Of a DNA stretch of 64,000 nt, positions 41,468-50,173 are shown one piece after another. The notes below the pieces were generated by a model. It was not told where the DNA came from, did no database searches, and saw nothing but the letters and a program-made list of their open reading frames with translations. Source of the DNA: Pseudomonas sp. (GTDB lineage Bacteria; Pseudomonadota; Gammaproteobacteria; Pseudomonadales; Pseudomonadaceae); contig JAUYKV010000048.1 in assembly GCA_030699825.1 (NCBI GenBank), forward strand, positions 90,515 to 154,514, read 5' to 3'. Numbering within the stretch: the stretch's first letter is position 1; each line of letters opens with the position of its first letter. The position numbers and the translations under genes were made by a program.

Positions 41468-42829
41468 ATGACCAAGTCGCTGCTACCCCCGTGTGAAAAC
41501 GACGCGAACTATCTCGGGGCGGCTGCTGCTGCGCCAGCCCTGGTCGGGGTTTCGATCGAGACACTGAACAGCCGCTGCTTCTGCATCAGCCTGGACCGCG
41601 AGGCGTTGCGCGGCGCTCTGGAGTCGACGCTGGGCCAGCCCGATCTGTTCGAGTTGGTGCAGCAGCGTTGCCCCTATCTGTTCGCCGCGCATCCGGTGTT
41701 TATCGCCCCGGCGCACTTGCAACGCATGGCCAAGGTGATTAGCGCCGTCGAGTCGGTGGTGGCCCTGCCGGCTTATCGCGAGCAGGTGTTGGCGCGCTCG
41801 GCGGCCATCGCGGCGCATGATCCGGGCGGCGCCAAGGGGGTGTTCTTCGGTTATGACTTCCATGTCACCGAAGACGCTTTCGGCCTGATCGAGATCAACA
41901 GCAATGCCGGCGGGGCGATGCTCAATGCGGTGCTGGCGCGGGCGCACCGGGCCTGTTGTCCGGCCATCGAGCAGCTGCTGCCGCCGGCGCTGCGGGCCGA
42001 GGCCCTGGAGGCCGGGATCATCGCCATGTTCCGCCAGGAATGGGCCTTGGCCGGTCATGCACGGCCGCTGCGCAGCATTGCCATCGTCGACGAGGCGCCG
42101 CAGCAGCAGTACCTGTACCCGGAGTTTCTGCTGTTTCAGCAGCTGTTCCAGCGCCATGGTTTGCAGGCGGTGATCGCCGACCCGGCCGAGTTGAGCTTGA
42201 AGGACGGCGTGCTTTGGCATGGCGAACTGGCCATCGACCTGGTCTACAACCGCCTGACCGATTTCGCCCTGGAAGCCCCGGCCAATGCCACGCTGCGCCA
42301 GGCCTATCTTGAGCACGCAGCCTTGCTCACGCCGCACCCACAAGCCCACGCCTTGTATGCCGACAAGCGCAACCTGGCGCTGCTTTGCGATGCCGAGCAA
42401 CTAACCGCGCTCGGGGTGGCCGAGGCCACTCAGGAGCTGCTGCTGGCCGCCATTCCGCATACCGAGGTGGTCGAACCGGCCAACGCCGAGCGCCTGTGGC
42501 GCGAGCGCAAGCGGCTGTTCTTCAAACCCTGCGCCGGTTATGGCAGCCGCGCCGCCTACCGTGGCGACAAACTGACCCAGCGCGTGTGGCAGGAGATTCT
42601 TGCCGGCGATTACGTTGCCCAGGCCCTGGTGCTGCCGGGGCAGCGGGTGATGGCCAGCGAGACCCCGGCGTTGAAGTTTGATCTGCGCGATTACGCCTAC
42701 GATGGCGCGGTGCAGTGGGTGGCCGCGCGCCTGTACCAGGGCCAGACCACCAACTTTCGCACCCCGGGCGGCGGCTTTGCCCCGGTCTATCCGGCGCCGG
42801 AGGGCGGTTGCGGGGCGGGCTGCGACTGA
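41468..42829 (+). CDS. ATP-grasp-like protein, last gene of the arsRDA-acr3 operon
   Basis: A 453-aa cytoplasmic protein I cannot assign to a named enzyme. FGLIEINSNAGGAMLN (Glu142) resembles the Mg-binding C-terminal part of ATP-grasp enzymes. FFKPCAGYGSRAAYRG (Lys353) resembles the nucleotide-binding loop, which normally comes first. The reversed order suggests a circular permutation. FRTPGGGFAPV and a Cys-containing tail (GGCGAGCD) close the protein. It starts one base after acr3, so it belongs to the operon. It might ligate a thiol or amino-acid compound; function is inference. Confidence 0.6.
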   Translation: MTKSLLPPCENDANYLGAAAAAPALVGVSIETLNSRCFCISLDREALRGALESTLGQPDLFELVQQRCPYLFAAHPVFIAPAHLQRMAKVISAVESVVALPAYREQVLARSAAIAAHDPGGAKGVFFGYDFHVTEDAFGLIEINSNAGGAMLNAVLARAHRACCPAIEQLLPPALRAEALEAGIIAMFRQEWALAGHARPLRSIAIVDEAPQQQYLYPEFLLFQQLFQRHGLQAVIADPAELSLKDGVLWHGELAIDLVYNRLTDFALEAPANATLRQAYLEHAALLTPHPQAHALYADKRNLALLCDAEQLTALGVAEATQELLLAAIPHTEVVEPANAERLWRERKRLFFKPCAGYGSRAAYRGDKLTQRVWQEILAGDYVAQALVLPGQRVMASETPALKFDLRDYAYDGAVQWVAARLYQGQTTNFRTPGGGFAPVYPAPEGGCGAGCD

Positions 42830-44113
42830 TCAGTGCGCTGGTGCCCGTTCAGCGTGCCTGGGTAGGCCGATGGAAATCAGCGCGGCGAGCAGGACGAAGG
42901 CCGAGGAAATCCACAGGCACGCCTCCAGCCCGTAAGCTTGATAGACCCAACCCGAGAGCAGGGTGCCGAGCAAGCGGCCCATGGCGTTGGACATATAGTA
43001 GAAGCCCACGTCCAGGGACACGCCGTCTTCCTTGGCGTAGCTGACGATCAGGTAGCTGTGCAGCGAGGAGTTGACCGCGAACAGCGCACCGAAGACCAGC
43101 AGACCGCCGAGCAATACCCAGTGCGCCGACAATCCGCTGTACAAACCGAGGGCGATCGCCGCCGGCAGCCCCGCCAGCAAGGCGGCCCAGCCGAAGGCGG
43201 CGCGGCCATCAGGCACCAGGCCGCCGGCTTTGCCGCTGATCTTGCCGGTAATCACCGGGGCGAAGGACTGGACGATGCCGTAGCCGATCACCCAGGCGGC
43301 GAGAAAGCCGCCGACCATCCAGAAGTCCCAGCCGAACACACTGGACAGGTACACCGGCAGCGCCACCACGAACCACACGTCGCGGGCGCCGAACAGGAAC
43401 AAGCGCGCCGCCGAGAGGATATTGATCGCCCGGCTCTTGGACAGGATGTCGCGGAAACGGGGTTTGGCCTTGGCCTTGCCCAGATCCTTCTTCAGCAACA
43501 ACAGGCTGGCCAGCCAGACCAGCGCCAGCAGCGTCGCCATCACTACTAGTGCACCGCGAAAACCGAGCAGGGCGAGCAGGGCGCCGCCAAGGAAAAAGCC
43601 GACGCCCTTGAGCGCGTTCTTCGAGCCGGTGAGGATCGCCACCCACTTGTATAGCGTGCCCTGCTGGCTGTCCGGCACCAGCAGCTTGATCGAGCTCTTG
43701 GCGCTCATCTTGTTCAGGTCTTTGGCGATCCCCGACATGGCCTGGGCGCCCATCACCCAGGCAATGCTCAGCCAGGGGGCCGGCACCGTGAGCATCAGCA
43801 AGGCGGCCACTTGCAGGCCCAGGCCGATATTCATGGTGCGATTGAGACCCAGGCGTGCGCCCAGATAACCGCCGACCAGGTTGGTGATCACGCCGAAGAT
43901 TTCATAGAACAGAAACAGCGCGGCGATCTGCAGCGGCGTATAGCCGAGGCTGTGGAAATGCAGCACCACCAGCATGCGCAAGGCGCCGTCGGTGAGGGTG
44001 AAGGCCCAGTAGTTGCCGGTCACCAGCAGGTATTGGCGGACTTCTGGAGCCAGGCGGGACAAGGCATGCATCGAGGGATCCTGTGATGCTGTGATGGGTA
44101 TCGCTGAGCTCAA
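42830..44113 (-). CDS. arsJ: Major facilitator transporter ArsJ (organoarsenical efflux)
   Basis: A 427-aa MFS protein with about 12 membrane helices. ArsJ exports 1-arseno-3-phosphoglycerate made by the ars-linked GAPDH. The gene is directly downstream of that gapdh on the same strand, the diagnostic pairing. MSAKSSIKLLVPDSQQGTLYKWVA and FYYMSNAMGRLLG are family blocks. Confidence 0.92.
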   Translation of the reverse strand: MSSAIPITASQDPSMHALSRLAPEVRQYLLVTGNYWAFTLTDGALRMLVVLHFHSLGYTPLQIAALFLFYEIFGVITNLVGGYLGARLGLNRTMNIGLGLQVAALLMLTVPAPWLSIAWVMGAQAMSGIAKDLNKMSAKSSIKLLVPDSQQGTLYKWVAILTGSKNALKGVGFFLGGALLALLGFRGALVVMATLLALVWLASLLLLKKDLGKAKAKPRFRDILSKSRAINILSAARLFLFGARDVWFVVALPVYLSSVFGWDFWMVGGFLAAWVIGYGIVQSFAPVITGKISGKAGGLVPDGRAAFGWAALLAGLPAAIALGLYSGLSAHWVLLGGLLVFGALFAVNSSLHSYLIVSYAKEDGVSLDVGFYYMSNAMGRLLGTLLSGWVYQAYGLEACLWISSAFVLLAALISIGLPRHAERAPAH

Positions 44114-44136
44114 CCCATCGCTACGAAGCGATGTTC

Positions 44137-44213
44137 TGTGGGAGGGGCTTTAGCCGCGACTTGCCTCAGGCCTATTGCGGCTAAAGCGGAATGCCGCCCA
44201 GCCTCTCCCACAA
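44137..44213. repeat. REP-like hairpin between arsJ and gapdh
   Basis: TGTGGGAGGGGCTTTAGCCGCGA at the left pairs with a right arm containing TGCGGCTAAAGCGG and CTCTCCCACA. Its left arm matches the internal module of the MITE copies at 14166 and 19045. It may mark attenuation within the operon. Confidence 0.7.
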
Positions 44214-44221
44214 CTGCGTTC

Positions 44222-45226
44222 TCAGTGAGCCAAACCGACCAGTCGCGCCAGTTCCACGGTGCGGTTGGCATAGGCCCATTCGTTGTCGTACCAGGCGTAC
44301 AGCTTGACCTGGGTGCCGTTGATCACCATGGTCGAGAGCGCATCGATGATCGAGGAGCGCGGGTCGGTGCGGTAGTCGATCGACACCAGCGGACGCTCCT
44401 CGTAACCGAGGATGTCCTTCAAGGAGCCGGCCGCAGCCAACTTGAACAGGGCATTGACCTCATCCACCGTGGTGGCGCGTTCGACTTCGAACACGCAGTC
44501 GGTCAGCGAGGCGTTGGCCAGCGGCACGCGCACGGCATGGCCGTTCAGCTTGCCGCGCAGCTCGGGGAAGATCTCGGCAATCGCGGTAGCCGAACCGGTG
44601 CTGGTGGGGATCAGGCTCATGCCGCAGGCGCGAGCGCGGCGCAGATCCTTGTGCGGCTGATCGAGGATGCTCTGGGTGTTGGTCAGGTCGTGAATGGTGG
44701 TGATCGAGCCATGGCGGATGCCGAGGTTCTCGTGGATCACCTTGACCACCGGCGCCAGGCAGTTGGTGGTGCAGGACGCGGCGGTGACGATGCGGTGCAG
44801 GGCCGGGTCGAACAGGTCCTGATTGACGCCCATGACGATATTCAGCGCGCCGGCTTCCTTCACCGGGGCGCTGACCACCACGCGCTTGACCCCTTGCTCA
44901 AGGTAGCCCTGCAGCACCGCGACGGTCTTCATCTTGCCGCTGGCTTCGATCACTAGGTCGCAGCCGCTCCAGTCGGTATCTGCGATGGCTTTGTTGGCCG
45001 TGACCTGGATGCGCTTGCCGTCGACCAGGATGGCATCGCCGTCGCTGCTCGCCTCATGCTGCCAGCGGCCGTGCACAGAATCGAAATTCAGCAGGTGCGC
45101 GTGGGTGGCCGCGTCGCCGGCCGGGTCGTTGATCTGTACGAATTCCAGCTGCGGCCAGTCCCAGGCGGCGCGTAGTGCCAGGCGACCGATGCGACCAAAA
45201 CCGTTGATACCTACTTTGATAGCCAT
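44222..45226 (-). CDS. ArsJ-associated glyceraldehyde-3-phosphate dehydrogenase
   Basis: A 334-aa GAPDH with N-terminal [16 protein letters not shown] (NAD site) and catalytic [10 protein letters not shown]. Beside arsJ it is expected to use arsenate in place of phosphate, forming 1-arseno-3-phosphoglycerate, which ArsJ then exports. Assignment as the resistance-linked paralogue is from context. Confidence 0.92.
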   Translation of the reverse strand: MAIKVGINGFGRIGRLALRAAWDWPQLEFVQINDPAGDAATHAHLLNFDSVHGRWQHEASSDGDAILVDGKRIQVTANKAIADTDWSGCDLVIEASGKMKTVAVLQGYLEQGVKRVVVSAPVKEAGALNIVMGVNQDLFDPALHRIVTAASCTTNCLAPVVKVIHENLGIRHGSITTIHDLTNTQSILDQPHKDLRRARACGMSLIPTSTGSATAIAEIFPELRGKLNGHAVRVPLANASLTDCVFEVERATTVDEVNALFKLAAAGSLKDILGYEERPLVSIDYRTDPRSSIIDALSTMVINGTQVKLYAWYDNEWAYANRTVELARLVGLAH

Positions 45227-45250
45227 AAGCGAATTCCTCCAAGAAAGTGA

Positions 45251-45577
45251 TTACGCACTGCGCGGCGCAAACATAATGATCGCCATGCCCAGGATGGCTA
45301 CAGCGGCCCCCAGCAGGTCCCAATGGGTCGGGCGAATGCCGTCGACCAGCCACAACCAGATGATCGCCATCGCCACATAAACCCCGCCGTAGGCGGCATA
45401 CACACGCCCGGCCGCGGTCGGGTGCAAGGTCAGCAGCCAGGCGAACAGCGCCAGCGAGGCAGCAGCCGGCACCAGCAACCAGATGCTCTTGCCCTGCTTG
45501 AGCCACAGGTAGGGCAGATAGCAGCCGATGATCTCGGCCAATGCCGTCAGTGCAAACAGGCCCAGGGTATTGAGCAT
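45251..45577 (-). CDS. YnfA/UPF0060-family small membrane protein
   Basis: A 108-aa protein with four membrane helices, beginning [21 protein letters not shown] and containing [24 protein letters not shown], typical of YnfA-like SMR-type proteins. It starts at 45577; the longer in-frame start is in the phosphatase gene. It may assist in efflux; its role in arsenic is inferred from its place in the operon. Confidence 0.88.
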   Translation of the reverse strand: MLNTLGLFALTALAEIIGCYLPYLWLKQGKSIWLLVPAAASLALFAWLLTLHPTAAGRVYAAYGGVYVAMAIIWLWLVDGIRPTHWDLLGAAVAILGMAIIMFAPRSA

Positions 45578-45584
45578 GCTCACC

Positions 45585-46079
45585 TCAGTTGCCGAACTGG
45601 GCGATCCAGCCCGCATGGGCCGGATGCTGGATGGCTTTCGGGCGTAGCGCCTGCACCAGGGTGACGGCCTCGCTACGGGCAATACCCTGATTGATCAGGA
45701 TGCGCGCGGCAATCAGTCCGGTACGCCCGGAGCCGCCCTTGCAGTGAATGGCGATAGCGCGGTCGGCTGCCAACAGTTGGCGAATCTGCCCGATGGACTC
45801 TTCCCAGGCAGCGTCGAAATCGGCCAACGGCACCTGTTCATCGGCCACCGGCAGATGCAGCCAGGTCAGCCCCGCCGCGGTGCACTGGGCGGGCAGCTCG
45901 GCGGCGCCATTGAGTTCAAGTTCTGCGCTCGGCATTAGGGTAATCACGGCCTCGGCACCGGCCTGCTTGAGCGTGCTCAGAGCGCTGGCAATGCTGCTGT
46001 TCTTGAGACCTGGGCAGGGGGTGAAGATCAGCCGGCCTGAGCTGCCGGGAATGCTGAGTGCGTCAAACGGATGGGGCAT
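45585..46079 (-). CDS. Dual-specificity/tyrosine phosphatase-like protein in ars operon
   Basis: A 164-aa protein with the phosphatase loop [10 protein letters not shown] (CX5R). Similar genes appear in other ars clusters and are annotated as cyclin-dependent kinase inhibitor 3-like. It might be an arsenate reductase or an organoarsenical phosphate enzyme, but no evidence here decides. It lies 7 bases upstream of the YnfA-like gene. Confidence 0.85.
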   Translation of the reverse strand: MPHPFDALSIPGSSGRLIFTPCPGLKNSSIASALSTLKQAGAEAVITLMPSAELELNGAAELPAQCTAAGLTWLHLPVADEQVPLADFDAAWEESIGQIRQLLAADRAIAIHCKGGSGRTGLIAARILINQGIARSEAVTLVQALRPKAIQHPAHAGWIAQFGN

Positions 46080-46114
46080 GCCGAATAATCCTGGGATGTC
46101 AGATGGACGTTTGG

Positions 46115-46831
46115 TCAGATGGACGCTTGATTGACGCGTTTCGACAGTTGCTCGGCCGACTCCTTGCGCTCGGAGTAGCGATCCACCAGGTAATCCTGGC
46201 GCTCACGCAGCAGCAAGGTGAATTTGACCAGCTCTTCCATCACGTCTACCAGCCGATCATAGAAAGATGACGGTTTCATCCGTCCAGCGGCGTCGAACTC
46301 GAGATAGGCCTTGGGCACCGAGGACTGGTTGGGGATGGTGAACATGCGCATCCAGCGGCCCAGCACGCGCAACTGGTTGACCACGTTGAACGACTGCGAG
46401 CCGCCGCAGACCTGCAGCACCGCCAGGGTCTTGCCCTGGGTCGGGCGTAGCGCGCCGATGGCCAGCGGCACCCAGTCGATCTGCGCCTTGAACACTGCAC
46501 TCATCGAGCCGTGGCGCTCCGGCGAACACCACACCTGGCCTTCCGACCACTGCATCAGTTCGCGCAGTTCCTGCACCTTGGGGTGGCTGTCTGGCGCGTC
46601 ATCCGGCAGGGGCAAACCGGCGGGGTCGAACACCCGCGTCTCGGCGCCGAAACGTTGCAGCAGGCGCGCGGCTTCTTCAACCAGCAGACGGCTGAACGAG
46701 CGCTCACGGTTCGAGCCATAGAGCAGCAGGATGCGCGGCGGGTGGCTGAGCGTCCGCTCGCTGCCGAGTTTCTCCAGGGTTGGCAGTTCGACCAACGCTG
46801 TGTCGAGATTGGGCAGGTGATTATCGTCCAT
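46115..46831 (-). CDS. arsH: ArsH NADPH-dependent FMN oxidoreductase
   Basis: ArsH oxidises trivalent organoarsenicals. The flavodoxin-like loop [13 protein letters not shown] and [18 protein letters not shown] are the family hallmarks. I start it at 46831 ([15 protein letters not shown]); an alternative Met is at 46858. Length about 238 aa. It lies between the phosphatase and arsR. Confidence 0.93.
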   Translation of the reverse strand: MDDNHLPNLDTALVELPTLEKLGSERTLSHPPRILLLYGSNRERSFSRLLVEEAARLLQRFGAETRVFDPAGLPLPDDAPDSHPKVQELRELMQWSEGQVWCSPERHGSMSAVFKAQIDWVPLAIGALRPTQGKTLAVLQVCGGSQSFNVVNQLRVLGRWMRMFTIPNQSSVPKAYLEFDAAGRMKPSSFYDRLVDVMEELVKFTLLLRERQDYLVDRYSERKESAEQLSKRVNQASI

Positions 46832-46862
46832 CAATTCACTCCAGTGGCGTGGCAGCAAGGGT

Positions 46863-47219
46863 TCAGCAGCAGGCGGCGAGGCGCGCGGGCCGCTCGCCCA
46901 TACCGTCGAGGCGTTTGGCGTCGGGGCTGAGCCAATGCCGGTTGGCGCCCAGGGTGGTGCCCAGCACGGCGCTCACCCAGTCCGGCAGGTTGGGGTGCAG
47001 GCGGTAATACACCCATTGACCTTGCCGCCGATCCGTCAGCAATCCGCAGGTGCGCAATTGCGCCAGGTGCCGGGAAACCTTGGGCTGGCTTTCGTCCAGC
47101 GCGCAGGTCAGTTCGCAGACGCAGAGTTCTTGTTCAGCCGTGATCAGCAGCATCAGGCGTACACGGGTTTCATCGGCCAGGCATTTGAAGACGCTGGTCG
47201 GGGTCAGCTGTTCTGCCAT
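46863..47219 (-). CDS. arsR: ArsR-family repressor (classic ELCVC site)
   Basis: A 118-aa repressor with the As(III) site ELCVCELTC (Cys33, Cys35, Cys39) in the helix before the recognition helix, as in plasmid R773 ArsR. It differs from the C-terminal Cys type of the first ars operon. I start it at 47219 ([12 protein letters not shown]). The C-terminal tail has a second vicinal Cys pair (ACC). Confidence 0.93.
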   Translation of the reverse strand: MAEQLTPTSVFKCLADETRVRLMLLITAEQELCVCELTCALDESQPKVSRHLAQLRTCGLLTDRRQGQWVYYRLHPNLPDWVSAVLGTTLGANRHWLSPDAKRLDGMGERPARLAACC

Positions 47220-47242
47220 TGCGTCCCTCATTGTTGCGGCCC

Positions 47243-47656
47243 TCAGCGTTTGGTTTTTACCAGCACGAACATCTTGATCCGTTCATGAATCTCATGCAGG
47301 CAGTGGCGGAAGGCATCTGGCTTGTCGCTGGTCACCGGATCTTCGAAGTTCCACGCCAGCTTTTCGCCGCTGAACTCGAGGTGCTCGCATTCCTCGGCGG
47401 ATTTGTCGCACAGGCTGATGATGTATTCGAATTCATCGCAGCGAAGTTCGTCGAGCGACTTGCTGCGCAAACCCTGGGTATCGACGCCCAGGTGCTGCAA
47501 GGCAGCGAGAGTGCGCGGGTCGATTGCAGTGGGTGCACTGCCGGCGCTGAAAGCGGCGAAGTTGTTCGGATCGGTATGCCTGAGCAACGCCTCGGCCAGT
47601 TGCGAGCGGGCAGCATTGGCGACGCAGACGAACAGCACGCGGGTTTGGTAAGCCAT
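47243..47656 (-). CDS. arsC: Arsenate reductase ArsC (thioredoxin-coupled, low-MW phosphatase fold)
   Basis: ArsC reduces As(V) to As(III). The phosphatase loop CVANAARSQ (Cys11) and the later pair SLCDKSAEEC (CX6C) give the three-cysteine relay of the thioredoxin type. I start it at 47656 (MAYQTRVLFVC). Length is 137 aa. It is first in the minus-strand operon. Confidence 0.93.
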   Translation of the reverse strand: MAYQTRVLFVCVANAARSQLAEALLRHTDPNNFAAFSAGSAPTAIDPRTLAALQHLGVDTQGLRSKSLDELRCDEFEYIISLCDKSAEECEHLEFSGEKLAWNFEDPVTSDKPDAFRHCLHEIHERIKMFVLVKTKR

Positions 47657-47690
47657 TGCAGGGTCTCGGTTTATATATGGCTGTCTGAAT

Positions 47691-47706
47691 ATACGTTTTA
47701 TCGTAT
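47691..47706 (-). promoter_or_regulatory. Possible ArsR operator of the minus-strand ars operon
   Basis: ATACG-TTTTAT-CGTAT is an inverted repeat in the AT-rich promoter region upstream of arsC. The TATATA box near 47671-47676 could be the -10 on the - strand. It differs from the operator of the + operon, matching the different ArsR. Confidence 0.5.
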
Positions 47707-47817
47707 GTGTCGTAAAGCCGGGCGAGTATGCTCCAGGGTGTTCGCCTGATAGGTGCAAGTGGCAGGTATAGTGCTGACTGTCAGCGCCTCCCCCCCACCA
47801 TTGAACGCAAGCAGCCC

Positions 47818-48180
47818 ATGCACCGACTCGACCTGAAGATTCGTCTGCACTGTGGTGCCGATATCGCCATCGGTCCCGGCAAGGCCGACTTGCTTGAAGC
47901 CATCCGGAAAACCGGCTCGATCAGCGCAGCCGCGCGCAGTTTGGGTATGTCCTACCGGCGTGCCTGGCTGCTGGTCGAAACCATGAACCGCTGCTTCAAG
48001 GAACCCTTGGTCACCACCCTGGCGGGCGGTCGCCATGGTGGCGGCACCCAGCTGACCGAGCTGGGCGTACGGGTGCTGCGGCGCTACCGTGAACTCTGCG
48101 ACCAGGCGCTGGCCGCCGTGCAGGATGGCCTGGATGATCTTGGCGCTTTGTTGGCCGATCCCAGACCTGCGAACCAGTAG
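47818..48180 (+). CDS. ModE-type winged-helix regulator (N-terminal domain only)
   Basis: A 120-aa DNA-binding protein: IRLHCGADIAIGPGKADLLEAI, TGSISAAARSLGMSYRRAWLLVETMN is the LysR/ModE-like winged helix. There is no C-terminal molybdate-binding (MOP) domain, so it senses something else or acts as a bare DNA-binding protein. It is divergent from arsC with about 160 bases between. The target is unknown. Confidence 0.88.
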   Translation: MHRLDLKIRLHCGADIAIGPGKADLLEAIRKTGSISAAARSLGMSYRRAWLLVETMNRCFKEPLVTTLAGGRHGGGTQLTELGVRVLRRYRELCDQALAAVQDGLDDLGALLADPRPANQ

Positions 48181-49090
48181 CGAGAAAGGCCTGCTGATTG
48201 TCGCTGCCGGCAATCGCCGACGGCTCCTGACCCTATCAGTGCAGCCGCTCGACTGACCTCCGCCATGCCCAGGCCGTCGATCTCAGACCGCCAAACCGGC
48301 CGATCGTCGATCCGCTGCAATCCGCGCTACCGGCGGAGAGGTGCTGACTATGCTTACCGCTTGTTGGCAGAGCCGTTGACCCGCGAGGGCAGCGGGGTCA
48401 CGCCTCGCGGGGTCGCGCCTCCTACAGGGGAATGCGGTGTCCGTAGCTCATACAGGAGGGTCCGGGCAGCGCATAGCCCAGCCCAGCAGCAGGTAATAGA
48501 CCACCCGTTAGCCGATAAGCCCTGCCAGCAGCACGCCGAGACCAGCCTGGATATGGGGGGATTACCCCGGCGAAGGCGCTGATCAACAGCGCGCCCAGCA
48601 CAATCGGGTAACTGAGCTGGGCCGGCAGCAGTTTGCCGAGCGCCGGCCAGTCGCGCCTGGCGCTCGAGGCGGTCGCCATGCGACGTTGTTTGCTCATTGT
48701 CGCTCGCGCCGCAGGGTGTCGCTGCGGGCTGCCATGGCCGGCTCATGGGGCTGCAGCAGGGTGAATTCGGGGGGGCGCCAGGAGCCAGCCGAAGCGGTCC
48801 GGGTTGCTGGAGCCGCTGCTGGCGTTGCGCACGTAGATGCGGTCCAGGCAGAGCAACGCCAGCGCGCCGGCAGGATCGGTGGACTGAAGCCCAGCCTTGA
48901 AATGGCTCTTCAACCAATAACGGCTACCAGCGGCCCACAATAAGGTTCGCGGTGGGTGATCCCCGAGCGGTAGGTTCGGCTAGATCCATGGCGCTGGTCG
49001 CAAGGATTTGCCATGCACGGCATTGCTCGACAAAATCTCGCTCCGATTCGGCCAAAGCTGCCGGACGCCGATGGTGAAAAGGGGCTGGAG
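48181..49090. other. Decayed region between the ModE-like gene and trmK
   Basis: It holds a REP-like segment (about 48378-48427, facing GCGGGGTC repeats) and the remnants of two coupled minus-strand genes described at 48422-48940. No intact gene is supported here. Confidence 0.6.
48422..48940 (-). pseudogene. Remnants of two translationally coupled minus-strand genes
   Basis: The upstream remnant (AGSRYWLKSHFKAGLQS ... NPDRFGWLLAPP) changes frame at a seven-G run (48769-48775) and then continues PEFTLLQPHEPAMAARSD to a TGA. This TGA overlaps the ATG of a second frame (48697, MSKQRRMATASS), which is a membrane-like segment (YPIVLGALLISAFAGVI). The second frame then shifts at a C-run and meets an in-frame stop. 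The ATGA overlap suggests a former operon. I do not recognise either family. Confidence 0.55.
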
Positions 49091-49786
49091 TTGAACGAAC
49101 AGACATTGTCTATGCGCCTGGAGCGTGTGGCGGCGCATGTGCCAGCAGGTGCGCGGCTAGCCGATATTGGCTCGGATCACGGCTATCTGCCGGTGGCGTT
49201 GCTTAGCCGTGGTGCCATCGCGACTGCGGTGGCTGGGGAGGTGGCCTTGACCCCGTTCCACGCGGCTGAACGTAGCGTACGCGAGAGCGGCCTGAGCCAA
49301 CTGATTAGCGTGCGCCTGGCAGATGGTTTGGCGGCAATCGAACCGGGAGACGCAATAACGGCAATCAGCCTCTGCGGTATGGGCGGCGAGAAGATTCGCG
49401 ACATCCTCGACAGCGGTAAGGCCCGCCTGAGTGGTCAGGAGCGTCTGATCCTGCAGCCCAACGGCGGTGAGCAGCCGCTGCGCCAATGGCTGATGGAAAA
49501 TGGTTACCGCATCCTTTTCGAGGAAGTGCTCCGGGAAAACCGCTTTGCATACGAAATCATCGTTGCCGAACGCTCTGGGCCGGTGATGTACACCGCCGAG
49601 GAACTGTACTTTGGCCCGCTGCAGATGCAGCAGCGCAGCCCGGCGTTCCTGGCCAAGTGGCAACGCATGTTACGTCTGAAGCAGCAGACCCTGGCCGACC
49701 TCGCTCAGGCGCGGCAGGCGGTGCCCGAGGAGAAGGTGCAGAAGGTCGCCCGACAGACGCAGTGGATTATTGAACTGCTGGCTTGA
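49091..49786 (+). CDS. trmK: tRNA (adenine(22)-N(1))-methyltransferase TrmK-like
   Basis: A SAM-dependent methyltransferase of about 231 aa. Motif I is RLADIGSDHGYLPVAL, then ISLCGMGGEKI and LILQPNGGEQPLRQWL, characteristic of the TrmK/DUF633 family. I start it at TTG 49091 (NEQTLSMRLERVAAHVP) because the segment from the earlier ATG (49013) does not resemble the family. It is the last host-like gene before the AT-rich island. Confidence 0.88.
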   Translation: MNEQTLSMRLERVAAHVPAGARLADIGSDHGYLPVALLSRGAIATAVAGEVALTPFHAAERSVRESGLSQLISVRLADGLAAIEPGDAITAISLCGMGGEKIRDILDSGKARLSGQERLILQPNGGEQPLRQWLMENGYRILFEEVLRENRFAYEIIVAERSGPVMYTAEELYFGPLQMQQRSPAFLAKWQRMLRLKQQTLADLAQARQAVPEEKVQKVARQTQWIIELLA

Positions 49787-50173
49787 GCCTTTACGAGTGA
49801 CTTTTTCTGGCTGACTGCTGCTTGTTATCCACTGGCAGAGATCGGCCAAGAGCGAACCTTCGCCCAGATCTGATTCTGGCCGCGAATGCGGGGTTTCGAA
49901 CCCATGCAGCTATTTGGTTGTTGGCGACAGCCGTGATCAGAGCGGGGCGGGCCATACTCGGCGAACTCGACTCTTCAGCTAGGACGCCGACGAGCGTGTT
50001 GTCGCGCAGATGGCGCGCTGACAAGCTCAATATACCAGCATCATAGGGAGCCAAGGATGGTCCCGGGGGGGGACGATAAAATCATATGGGGCAAGGCTTG
50101 TAGGCTAAAAATATTAGTAGGGATACAGGCTGGGATACAGGACATTTTGTGCTTGACCTTTCCGATTCCCTAG
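49787..50173. other. Left border zone of the accessory island
   Basis: About 390 bases hold no convincing gene. Two copies of GGGATACAGG occur at 50120-50129 and 50132-50141. The sequence becomes AT-rich after 50080. The left CTAG target duplication of the IS5 element ends at 50173. Confidence 0.55.

Noticed and set aside
49850..49935. tRNA gene as island attachment site
   Set aside because: A TGGGTTCGAAACCCC-like T-arm occurs on the - strand, but no matching acceptor, D or anticodon arms could be built around it.
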